This document shows positions 54,529-64,000 of a stretch of 64,000 nt of DNA, piece after piece. The DNA comes from Paraescarpia echinospica (Eukaryota; Annelida; Polychaeta; Sabellida; Siboglinidae), in the NCBI GenBank assembly GCA_020002185.1, contig CM034535.1, positions 70,900,612 through 70,964,611 of the forward strand, written 5' to 3'. Numbering within the stretch: the first letter of the stretch is position 1; every line of letters begins with the position of its first letter. Position numbers and translations under genes: made by a program. The notes under the pieces are model-generated. The model did no database searches. It was not told the origin of the DNA and worked only from the letters and a program-made list of their open reading frames with translations.

Positions 54529-57500
54529 CTATGAAAACCACAACCACACCAGTTATTTTCTGCATGATGACACAGGTCAGAGCACTGAATTCTGGGATTG
54601 AAACTTGATGCTACCATAAGAAGCTTTGGCAACTTATTTCAGCCGTTACCATCTTTAGTGAATGAGATATATAAATGAGTGTCAATTTGTAAATTAATAT
54701 CTGATGATAAACCGAAAGTATCTATGGAAATTAAAATTAGCATGTACTAAGGTAATACTCCAAGCACTGTGGAAGTAAATAACCTTGGAAGGGTTAAGCT
54801 TATTTAAACTTCCCAGCAGACAGTTGTCTTAGATTAGTTATGGTCAATAAACCATCTTTTCAAGAAGTAAAATCAGAATATTCAACATAAAAAGCATACT
54901 ACTTGGAGACAGCAACAACACAAAAACTACAAACATTCATCAACAAAAGTCTTGGAACCATTCTAAAGACCAAATTGCAAGATAAATCTAAAAATGGACG
55001 TGGCTTGGACACACCCCCAAAAGAAAACCTCAACAATAATAAGTCGTTTTACAGTGGAACCCTCAAGGAAAACAAAAATAAGGCAGACACAAAAACAGCT
55101 GGAAGAGCTCCACAGCCGAGGAACAAGAAAGTATGGAAAGAAAAGAAGAACCTGGCAAACAATGGAGTGCTTTGAAGAAATAATGCACACTGGTGTACAC
55201 AGTTTCATCTAACTTGCAGTGTTATTTTCAATTATGGTTGTTTGATCGACCACTATTAGATTATTCATATATACTAATACTGTATTGTTTAGTAGTGTAA
55301 TTAAAAATTACTTCTATAAATGTAGAATGACATAAATACTAATAACTGTATATATGTTATTAAGATAAGATAATGCTTTATTGTTTCAACTGTGGAGTTG
55401 ATAAATTTGTTTCAGGTAAGAACATGCAGACATGACTGCAATATGTACATAAAACCATTCGATAAAATCTCCAGATAAATAATACATGCAGACACATTAC
55501 TTATTCTAAAATGACAAATGGCACTGTGACAGCAGGCATCATGAATTAAGTTGTTTGATGGACAGTGGCACGAATGAGTGTTTGTATCTATTAAGCCTGC
55601 ACCGAGGAGTTATATAACGTCTGAGGAGCTGAAATTCATTATGCAGAACATGTTTAGTATCATAAATAATCTTGACTGACTGTCTTCTTAATGTCTGTTC
55701 AAAAATCTCCTGAAGGGAGATCATGGGAGATGTGGAACCTGTGATTTTCATGGCAGTTCTCATCAATCGAGAAAGCTATGATTTTAACTGAACAGACATA
55801 TTGCCAAACCAAGCAGTAATCCCATAGCGTAGTATGCTTTCAATAATGGAGTGATAAAAAAGAACAAGTATTTTCTCATCGACACCGAAAGCTCTCAGTC
55901 TGTGGAGAAAATACAACTGCTGGTGGACTTTGGAGCACACACTGTGAACATGGACATTCCAGCTAAGTTTAATATCAAGATGGACATCTAGGTATTTGTA
56001 CTGACAGACCTGGGCAATTTCTTCACCTTGGATAACAACAGGCACGTGATCAGCAACAATACATTTAGCATCAAAAACCATCTCTTGAGTCTTGTTGACA
56101 TTGAGTTTGAGGTGGCTGTTGTCACACCAATGTACAAAGCTTTCAATTTCAGACATGTATGTACTGATGTCAGAATCAACATGTAACAGACCAAGAATAG
56201 CCGAGTCATCAGAGAATTTGATTATGTAGTTATTAGGACTGCTGCTGGTACAGTCATTTGTATACAGAGTGTACAAAATCAGCAAACTGACACAACCTTG
56301 GGGTGCACCAGTATTTGTTAACGCAGTAAATTACAATATCAACTAAGAAGCAATATACAGGGGTATACATAAGATATTTCTTCAGTATACCCCTTTTTAC
56401 CATTATTAATTACTTTAATTACTACAAACTGTACTATTATGTGTTAAAAAACAAACATATTGATTGATTGACTGACTGACTGATTGATTGAAATAACATT
56501 TTAGCCCTATGCGCTATCCAGAGTGAAGAGGAATAAGTCAGTTCTGGTCAAACAATATAAACACAACTTGTTTACTTCATACTAATACAAAAATAATTAT
56601 GAGTTCTTGACTAGACATTATATCACAAAATTCACATAAGAAAATAAGTTTTTACCAAAATCAAGTTGTCTGATGTCACACATGAAGACATTCTCCCCAT
56701 TAACCATCAGCTGGACGACATTCCAGTCATCAATCTCCTCCAGGATTACCTTGTGACCGTCCAGGGCTAGGACATCTAAAACATTTAAACTGGCAGCGTC
56801 ATACAAACAAAATAGCAAATAAAATATATAAAACAATAGGCATATTAAATCAACTTTAACACTTTTTACCACTTAATACATTATATATTATGTACAATGC
56901 TCTTATTCTCCCTCATATTAATTATGGCTTACTTTTATGGGGTCATCAGGTACATCAAATTTTCAAATTACATAAAAAATCAATATGAATAATATCCTTA
57001 AGTAAATATAATGCTCACACAAGTCCTATTTTTAAGACTTCAGTTACTAAAGTTGGATGATATTTATAAAATCCAACAATAAATATTTTACTATAAATTA
57101 ACTAACAATCTTTTACCCTACTACAGGTAGGTACTCCAATGATTTTCCAAACATGCACATCTATGATATTCATTAGCACTGCACATGTGAAAGAAATAAT
57201 CTGTATATGTCCAGATTCAAACATGAATTTGCCAAAAAATGCATTAGACACAACATAGTAGAGACAGTTAACAATACACCAAGTATTATTATTAATAAAT
57301 TTACACCCACAGTCTATGTATGGTTTTTCAACATACACAAAAAACTGTTTTATTTTAAATTATGAATCCAGTTGTCGTATCCATAATCGCTTTATTTGTA
57401 ATTCATAATACATATTGAAATGTATACCTAAGTATCCATATGTGAGGGTTTCCATATTTTTAGTGACTTTTAAATGGACTGTATGACAAAAATAAATCAT

Positions 57501-60500
57501 GTTGATTTCGGGTGCCTTTGGATTTTTCTAGGTGTTTTACATGTAAGGATCATTATGTGTTACCCAGCAGAGCTGATTTGGAAGTTAGTTACATTAATAA
57601 GGGCATTTCAAAATAAACTTCCGTCATGGAGGTGACATGGCGTCATGGAGGTGACATGACGTCATGGAGGTGACATGTTGTCATGGTAAATACTGGCACA
57701 AAGGCTCGTAATCAAATAAGTGTCATGGAATTATACAAACCCGCATCTACCCAGCATGCACACTTCGCATTTCACTTTATTAAGTAGGCTTACACGCTTT
57801 GCATTTGTGCATACAACAAGAAACTAATCTACATTAGTAATAGCGATCACTAGCGACACATCAAACGTGTATCATTGAATTCCGTTGAAGAAGCCAGACA
57901 TTAAGGCCGTCTCTTAATCAAAAGTATACACAGTTTTTCCTGGCCCCTGCTGCTCAATGACTGGAGACGGAAGTTGGCGGACGACATTGCATGACTCCAG
58001 CCAAGCGATGTCGTGTTTTCTGCCATCTGTACCATTGGTTCCCACATAACCGACAGAGCATGGATAAACCCATCTTACACTTGGGGAACTCAGCACAGTA
58101 TTTTCCATGCAGCCGAGTCATTGTCTCTGAGAGTATTCTTTGTTGCATTTTAACCCCATTTTTGGTGATTGTGTCTCATCTGCTAGTAGTAATCCTACTG
58201 TTGTCATTTCTGCATAGGAATGTCTTGACTTCGCCTGATAGTCTCTGTCCTAGTGATTTGTGAATGTTTCTTGTGTAGTTATAGTCAAGTTCTCCATTCC
58301 ACGAGTCAGCTTTTTGGGGATGCCGAGAACACCATGAGCCATTGCACCCATCCTGTACTTCTTTATGCGGAATTGCATCAATTTGGTAATCATTTGCTTT
58401 TCTTTATATGACTTGGATCATCTGTACCTCTCCTTGATGCCTGACATCACAGCTGTTGAGAAGGTCAATTGCTTGCGCATCTTTGGAGTAACTTTGCTCT
58501 TGCTGTTTCACAGCAAACGGTTAACATGTCTTGTTGGTGTCGACTTGCCCAGTTGTGATTTAAGGCGCTGTAATCTTTTTCTGTATTTTTCTACTGTATG
58601 GTTTGATTTCTCCATTTCTTTCTCCAATTTCTTCATTTTCCTGTACAACTTGCTTCTCTCCAGACGCACTCGTTGACGACCATGTTGCTTCTGTAGTGAT
58701 TCGTTCTGACGTGTTTGTTGCATCGTGTTTGCTGCATCTGCATTAGCACCACTGTCATCTTGTTCTGGTGATGCTGTTGGGGTGTTTTGCTGAAGTAAAC
58801 ATAGTTGTTGCTGGTGAGCCTTTTTGTTTGCCCGAGAACGCTCAGCTGAATCTCGCCACCTTTGTCTCTGCTGTCTCACATCCCCGTTGCATACCTCAAT
58901 TTGTTTCTGTCTCTGATGCCAACGCTGTCTATCCTTTTCTTTAAAATCTTCATATCTCTCAGTGTTTTACTTAATCCTGTCCATATACGCCTTCTGGTGT
59001 TGCACCCCAGATTTCTTTTTACCAGTTCTTTTCCTCTGGTGTGATCCATTGTTTTATTTCTAGAATACATGCAAAACTTTAAATCAATATGTGGTCCTTG
59101 CAGGTCAATATATTTTGCTGGTGATAATGCTTTATTAATTGGCATTATTTAGGCTTGAGGAGATGAGAAAGCAACCCACACTCAACTGATGTCATGGAGT
59201 GCCCCTCCAAGACATCCGCTTCCAATAAAATGGCCATGAAATGAATGACATTGGATTGGGCACGCAATAGATGTTATGATGTTTCTGCATGTAAGAACAT
59301 ATTTAAATGTACATATGCCCCAATCACTAACAAGAAATTAAATAATTGTACTATTCATTAACCCCATGACACAACAGTCACTCCATGACATGTCCATTTG
59401 TCATGGAGTGACACATTCAAGTATTCCACTTCAAAACATGCAGATAAATGTGTCTCTTATCAGCCATATCACAGAATAGTCAAGTAGTTTAATTACTCTT
59501 TTTATGATTGGTAGTGTCAGGCAGATATGTTTACTGGGAAGTGGGGAGTGGATGTCACTGAGGTGGCAATGAATTAACATATGCATTGGTATTCTAGCAC
59601 ATTATATCTGATAGTTCAAACAGTTTTTATTGCACACAATCTTACCATGTGCCACTACCAGCAGTATGTGTTTGGGAAAAGGGAGCACCATCAGCCTGCT
59701 TCAACACCACTTAGAAACCAGTTGCAACGGTCAATTGTAGTACAATGTCATGGAGTGACACAAGTCAGTGGGACAATGTTATTTATAGCTGTAACAAGTA
59801 AAAGACAAATATATTTGTTTCAACAGTTGTTTTGTTATTAAAGTATATACATTAATTACTGGAACAGGGCACATTTGAATCAATTCTGCATCTTGAAATT
59901 ATCTAAATAAACATTGACTAAGTTGAAAACTTGTACTGGGACATAGTAACTTTGCGTCATGGAGTGACATTTGACATTTCAGTCTACATCTGTTGGTATA
60001 CCAGAAGTGGTTATGTCTAAAACATGACTTGTAAATATAATTTTTCAATGAACATGACCTCTTGCAATGTGTGGACACAAAACGTCACTAAAAATATGGA
60101 AACCCTCATGTATGTCAATGTGTACACAAGTACATATAATCAGTCCTTGTATAATGTATGTATGTCAACTATAAAACAAGTCATATGCCGTTCTGATTTG
60201 TCGTGTAAATTTTGTTGTTGTTTATCTTTATGGGGTGGCTGCTCTGCTAGCAATATTATATATCTTAATGGGAGTCTCCCGACCTTATCTATTACTTACG
60301 TTATTAATTGTATATGTATCGTATTTATATGTCAAATAAATTGATTCTGAATTCTGAGACATCTGGAAACATCAACTTATCATATCGTACATCAACATGT
60401 AGACTTTCACATAGTTGTATATGGTCTGCTCCTGAACTGTGTCATCTGAGAGCAAATTCCATGATTTTACCCCTCTGCTGAAGAAAGAGTGCCTGTTTCC

Positions 60501-61376
60501 TGTTGATCTCCGTGTTTATAGTTTTTCACTGTGGTCTCTTGTGTTACCATTGACTTTCAGGAACATCTGCTTTGTTGGACACAATGTGCATTTACAATCC
60601 TGGTTGATCGAGTCCATTCCTTTGATGATTTTGAATATTTGGATTATGTGTGTTCTTTGACCTGTATAGTTCAGCGTAGGGAGTTTTAACTCTTTCGGTC
60701 TGCTACCGTATGGCAGTCCTTTTGTTTCTGGCACTAGTTGAACTTGAACTGAATTTGCTCGATGAGCTCCAATGTCTCCTGTCTGCTCTTGCTTGCTGTC
60801 AATCCATTTGAGTGGTCTGCCTCTGTTTTAGTCACTATGATTGTGCCCTGTGTGTTGTGCTTCGATGCGTGTGTGGCTGAACCACCAATTGTAATGTGCA
60901 GCAGTTCACAGTATTGGAGTGGCCATTATGGTTCTGCATCTAAGGCGATGGCTCATGCTAGGGATGTATTCGTTGTGTGTGTGTGTGTGTGTGTGTGTTT
61001 GTGTCCGCGCGTGCGTATGCGTGCGTGTGTGGTGGTGTGATGTGTGCGTGTGTCTGGGTGTGATACTTCACTGACTTCAGTATGACTTCAATTCAGTGTA
61101 AAATTAGTTTGCTGTTATAAAACTTATTAAAGTTTTAAAACATAAAACTACTTTTATGTGTCTGTGGTATTTTATTAATAGGGCGCTCGACTGAAAACCA
61201 ATGAATAGGCGGACCACCGTAGTGTAATAATTAATGGAACACGAGCAATGTGTAAATACGGGGAAACGGTCGGTGCACCTACTTTTCAGACCGTCTAGCC
61301 GCTGCGTATGATGCGCCACTCTCCCGCACGAGTCGTATGGACCATACTGCAGATGCACCTTCGCATTTTCCGGCAT
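54464..61376 (-). CDS. C10orf53: UPF0728 family protein (C10orf53 homologue), whole gene span, 3 exons
   Basis: Joining 61376-61283, 56775-56656 and 54528-54464 on the - strand gives a single 92-residue frame with matching phases (1 and 1) and GT-AG junctions. The protein reads MPENAKVHLQYGPYDSCG at the start, NVLALDGHKVILEEIDDWNV and VQLMVNGENVFMC in the middle, and FGGDGKLDRLCKEAR near the end. This matches the animal UPF0728 family (human C10orf53, ~93 residues) over its whole length. The molecular function is unknown and none is proposed. It lies tail to tail with OGDH. Confidence 0.93.
54890..55212 (+). mobile_element. Degenerate LINE C-terminal fragment, intron 2 of UPF0728
   Basis: In the + frame, KLQTFINKSLGTILKTK matches the post-RT segment LQ.FIN.CLR.IL. 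In a shifted frame KWTWLGHTPKRKP, two stops, then LQWNPQGKQK follow, the familiar W.GH..R......WNPQGKR.RGRP block of non-LTR C-termini. Frame changes and stops show it is dead. Confidence 0.78.
55539..56330 (-). mobile_element. Non-LTR retrotransposon RT fragment (Rex/CR1-like)
   Basis: On the - strand: GAPQGCV near 56305, LYTNDCTSS, IIKFSDDSAILG (FxDD-type catalytic pair, about 56216-56205), WCDNSHLKLNVNKTQEMVFD, YKYLDVHLDIKLSW, then FYHSIIESILRYGITAWFGN. After a stop/frame break near 55770 the C-terminus continues (ISLQEIFEQTLRRQ, PRCRLNRYKHSFVPLSIKQL). The palm, thumb and tail are nearly complete, but endonuclease and N-terminal RT are absent. The order matches Rex/CR1-group elements of aquatic animals; clade assigned by eye only. 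Confidence 0.87.
56656..56775 (-). CDS. C10orf53: UPF0728 coding exon 2 (residues 32-72)
   Basis: Encodes NVLALDGHKVILEEIDDWNV and VQLMVNGENVFMCDIRQLDF, the most conserved core of the family. The acceptor (- strand) is AAATGTTTTAG, the donor G|GTAAAA. It has 120 nt, phase 1 in and phase 1 out. Confidence 0.95.
57600..59975 (-). mobile_element. Transposon-like unit with decayed ORF and GTCATGGAGTGAC motifs
   Basis: Consecutive - strand frames (59145-58876, 58879-58508, about 58380-57954) read as one protein broken by frame changes and stops: an Arg/Lys/Gln-rich middle with a coiled-coil look (KLYRKMKKLEKEMEKSNHTV), then GEVKTFLCRNDNSRI, TITKNGVKMQQRILSETMTR and GLSMLCRLCGNQW. The last part resembles a widely multiplied uncharacterised animal protein family (V..F..RDD.SR..PGKKD, then a Cys-rich end). 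Motif GTCATGGAGGTGACAT repeats three times with 19-bp period at 57623-57676, and GTCATGGAGTGAC or its complement occurs at 59191 (partial), 59377, 59400, 59747 and 59956. True ends not found. Confidence 0.55.
60204..60350 (+). repeat. LINE 3' UTR-like repeat (pair of 51060-51205)
   Basis: Near-identical to the copy in OGDH intron 18, with the same CAAATAAATTGATTC end. It abuts the - strand RT fragment next to it and may belong to a different family. Confidence 0.7.
60430..60740 (-). mobile_element. LINE RT C-terminal fragment, intron 1 of UPF0728
   Basis: On the - strand: GLPYGSRPKELKLPTLNYTG, then QRTHIIQIFKIIKGMD and RHSFFSRG, followed one base out of frame by VKSWNLLSDD. This is the L.Y..R...L.LP.L..RR.RGD.I..FKI..G.D...FF..R..KSWN.LP end of CR1-like RTs. 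A one-base shift near 60475 shows it is a pseudogene fragment. Confidence 0.83.
60975..61050. repeat. (GT)n microsatellite
   Basis: GTGTGTGTGTGTGTGTGTGT then GCGTGCGT variants; simple sequence about 230 bp from UPF0728 exon 1. Confidence 0.92.
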
Positions 61377-61500
61377 ATTTCGCTATTCAGCTCAGCCGAA
61401 CGTGTTGTCCGCCGTAAAGCTGGCAACTTGTGTAATCTGTAACGTAAGGCGACACTTCCTAATATGCACGTATTATCGCCCATCCACATTAATTTCGATG
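61180..61500 (-). promoter_or_regulatory. CpG-rich start region of the UPF0728 gene
   Basis: A ~300 bp island of elevated GC and CpG (CGGTCGG, GCCGCTGCG, TCCCGCACGAGTCG, GTCCGCCGTAAAGC) surrounds exon 1, in contrast with AT-rich flanks. A longer chance frame on the - strand at 61295-61489 covers the upstream part and is not taken as coding. No TATA box was recognised. Confidence 0.55.
61283..61376 (-). CDS. C10orf53: UPF0728 coding exon 1 (residues 1-31)
   Basis: MPENAKVHLQYGPYDSCGRV then AHHTQRLDGLK. The donor AAAA|GTAGGT (- strand) is in phase 1. The ATG at 61376-61374 begins the conserved MP.NA start. The exon sits in a locally CpG-rich block unlike its AT-rich surroundings. Confidence 0.92.
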
Positions 61501-61853
61501 TTTATTCGCAATTGGCATAAATCTCCAAAACATCTTTACCCTTTTGCAATTGCGTGTTCTTGCAGACATCTAACTCAGTAACTGTCTTTTGTCCCAGTGG
61601 TTATGTTTATTAAATAAAATTAAACATATAAATGAAATAAAACTAAAAAGTTAACTTGTTTAACTAGTAACTATGGAGACAAGTTCGTGCTCATATTCAC
61701 TAGATGGCGTGCCAGTCTTTGTTGCAATAATACTGGACTGTACCAATAAATTAGTTATTTTTGCATTTTAAACTTTTCTGACTAAATCCGAAGATACAAT
61801 CTTTATCAACATTTCTACAAAATGACATCCTAGCAACGTCTTTCTTAGATATG

Positions 61854-63145
61854 GGGTAAGACCACATTAAGGATTCGTCCGGCCACCATTACCCAGTGAT
61901 AGGTATATCAGAATCCGCTAGGTGGCGTATTTCCTTCTAGCGGCCAAAACTGATCCATTTCTTGTGCATGAAAATGACGCCGGCGCGGCGCCGCGTCAGA
62001 GATCACATGGTCGCAGAAAATACGTCGCTGCTGCTATGCAAATGATGTCACCATGACGTTTGAGCATGGAATCGACCAATGGATAACTCTGTTACATTTC
62101 TTCTTTTTCGTTTTGAGCGCGGCATTTTGTGTGTGTAGGTAAGTGAAGTTTAATGTTTTCTATGCTTGCTAAATGCGTAAATAAAATGTAAAGATTACGT
62201 AATGAAATAGCGATATTAGTGTAGATTTAAATATTAGCTTTAAAATGATATATGTTGCATAAGTGTACGTGCCTGCCGAGCAACACACCGACGTGGGCAA
62301 CTTTGGCGTTCTAGGCGTACATTTTCAACAGTCGACGCCGTATCACGCTGGCATCAGTTGGCGCTTTTGCAGCATTAATTAAATCCATATCCATCGCAAC
62401 CATCACATATAATTGGTGTTATTGTTCACTTGTAACAGTGACAATATCTATATATAATTAATATTTACCGTTTTTAGTTTGATATTAACATGCCAAAATT
62501 AAATGTTTAAAGAAAAATGTGTTCAAGCTGACTGAATCTGTGTCTGTTGTTAGTGAGGCTTTCCATAGCATCGTTATTTAAATCCCAAACCATCTCAATC
62601 TATAAAACGAATTGCTTTTACTTTTGTACTTAAAGTTATAACTAATTATTATGTAATTAACTTTTTAATATTATATTAACAAATTTATTTTGTTATGTCT
62701 TTAGTTGACATTTCTTTTTTCATACTACACCACATCATTTCCATCAAGTGATTCAGTGTGACTTTCATGTTTCAGTGTTGGAAGATCAAACGGGTAGTCT
62801 TGATATAAGTTTGCATGTTGCTGTGCTGCCTGAATTACAGAACATGCTACTCTACATCTGCAGGACTTGATAATGTTGGACATGCATCCTTGGACATATG
62901 AACATTTATGCAATACATTTGCACTGCATTATATGCATCCAGTGTTTCATGAAATTATTCATGTTGCCGCTATGTTTGAATCTGTTATAATAAATGTTCT
63001 TAATATTCATTCTGTTGTAATGTTTATCCATATGATTCCCTTAAATTTACCTGTTATGGCATACTAATTACAGAAATGTTCATCAATTAGTCTGCGTGCA
63101 TTTTATTACAAAGTCACATTGAATTCAGATTGTTGTATTAACAAA
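61854..63145 (-). mobile_element. Unclassified transposable element, copy B (inverted relative to the window start)
   Basis: Reverse complement of sequence at 1-1985, with the 4755-4801 end segment (TAGCGGCCAAAACTGATCCA here) and the GGGGTAAGACCA edge at 61854-61865. It lacks ~0.8 kb present in copy A at 352-1170. Open frames such as 62867-63067 are shared non-coding text of the element. Confidence 0.78.
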
Positions 63146-64000
63146 TTGTTCATACTGTTAATACTCGTTACTGAATTAAGTATTTAAAATTGTTCAACTA
63201 ATTAGGAAAATATTAAACTAATTATGTCATGCATAATTGGTAACATTTCAAGTTGATCTATTAACAATTTCATTCATTCGTAAGATTGGTATGCCCATTT
63301 CCTAATTTATTGTAGGTCAATCATGCCATTAATCCCCGTAAATAGGTCAAATGAGAAATTAGGTTAACTAATTAGGTCATCAACAAACTGGATTTTAAGA
63401 GGTAGCAGTCATAATATATTACAGTCACTGTATAAACTGACTGACAGAGTTCAACCTATAACAGGCCTTTTCCTACCCGATTTATGTAATTAATAACGGT
63501 AAATAGGTTAATTATTAAATATAGGTCAATTAATAAGGTCATTAAATAACTAATTTCATAGTATGCTATAACAATATAATATATTAACAATCTTCAATCC
63601 TCTAATAGTTTAGTAGGCATTTCCTAATTAATTACATTCAAATAATGCAAATAATCACAGTAATTAGGTCAAATATACAATGAAGGTCAATTAATTAGGT
63701 CAAGGTCAAATCATATCAATATAATTGTTTGGGTCACATAACTTCTTATTCGCATAAATATCTTCAATATACACAATTTTATGGCTTTTTTCCTATATAA
63801 TCAAATGCAGTACATCAAGCTTCTGGGGCCAGTTTGAGCACAAGAAATGGACTGAAATTCAATACCAAAAAGTGTTGTTTTTCTGAAACAAAAAGTGGAA
63901 TTACGTCGGAAATAATGAAGATATCACAAAAATTCAAAAACTATCATAAACTTCATAACAAACTATCTTGTGGAACCATTTAATTGAAAAAATAGCGTAT
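63146..64000. other. AT-rich tail with many AGGTCA hexamers
   Basis: No gene. At least eight AGGTCA occurrences lie between about 63314 and 63710, mostly as ATTAGGTCAA/T in an AT-rich, loosely repetitive context. No regular spacing was seen, so this is more likely a degenerate repeat than a hormone-response region. Confidence 0.5.

Noticed and set aside
61295..61489. 64-codon - strand frame over the UPF0728 start
   Set aside because: It is out of frame with the conserved UPF0728 exon 1 and is explained by the CpG-rich promoter composition.

Overview
The window is metazoan nuclear DNA: AT-rich, intron-rich, with canonical GT-AG splice sites, tRNA-derived SINE-like repeats, LINE fragments and DNA transposons. 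Its proteins are close to animal OGDH and UPF0728. An invertebrate, possibly a mollusc, fits the long introns and repeat types, but that is inference.

Two protein genes can be assembled exon by exon. (1) OGDH, the E1 subunit of the mitochondrial 2-oxoglutarate dehydrogenase complex, lies on the + strand from the start codon at 5614 to the stop at 52019-52021. It has 19 coding exons giving 1023 residues, plus an extra exon (33575-33668) that looks like a mutually exclusive alternative to exon 3. (2) A small UPF0728-family gene (human C10orf53 homologue) lies on the - strand in three exons (61376-61283, 56775-56656, 54528-54464; 92 residues), tail to tail with OGDH. From memory, human C10orf53 and the OGDH paralogue OGDHL are neighbours in the same convergent arrangement, so this may be old conserved linkage.

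Layout: 1-4.8 kb, transposon-derived sequence. 4.98-5.9 kb, CpG-rich promoter and exon 1. 5.84-32.99 kb, a 27 kb first intron holding a ~9 kb block present twice (6262-15251 and 17437-26444) either side of an exactly 1000-N gap, most likely haplotype sequence laid end to end by the assembler. Each copy contains a ~3 kb foldback transposon with a 9-bp target duplication. The intron also has a retroelement ORF cut by the gap, a decayed TTC33 retrocopy, a LINE reverse-transcriptase fragment and a 1078-bp hAT-like element. 33-52 kb, exons 2-19, with minisatellites several of which start at or near splice donors. 52-61.4 kb, UPF0728 and its LINE- and transposon-filled introns. 61.8-63.1 kb, an inverted copy of the repeat that opens the window.

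No bacterial-type features, CRISPR arrays, rRNA genes or stand-alone tRNA genes were seen. Most other open frames are repeat or chance frames. All family calls come from reading translations by eye, without database searches.
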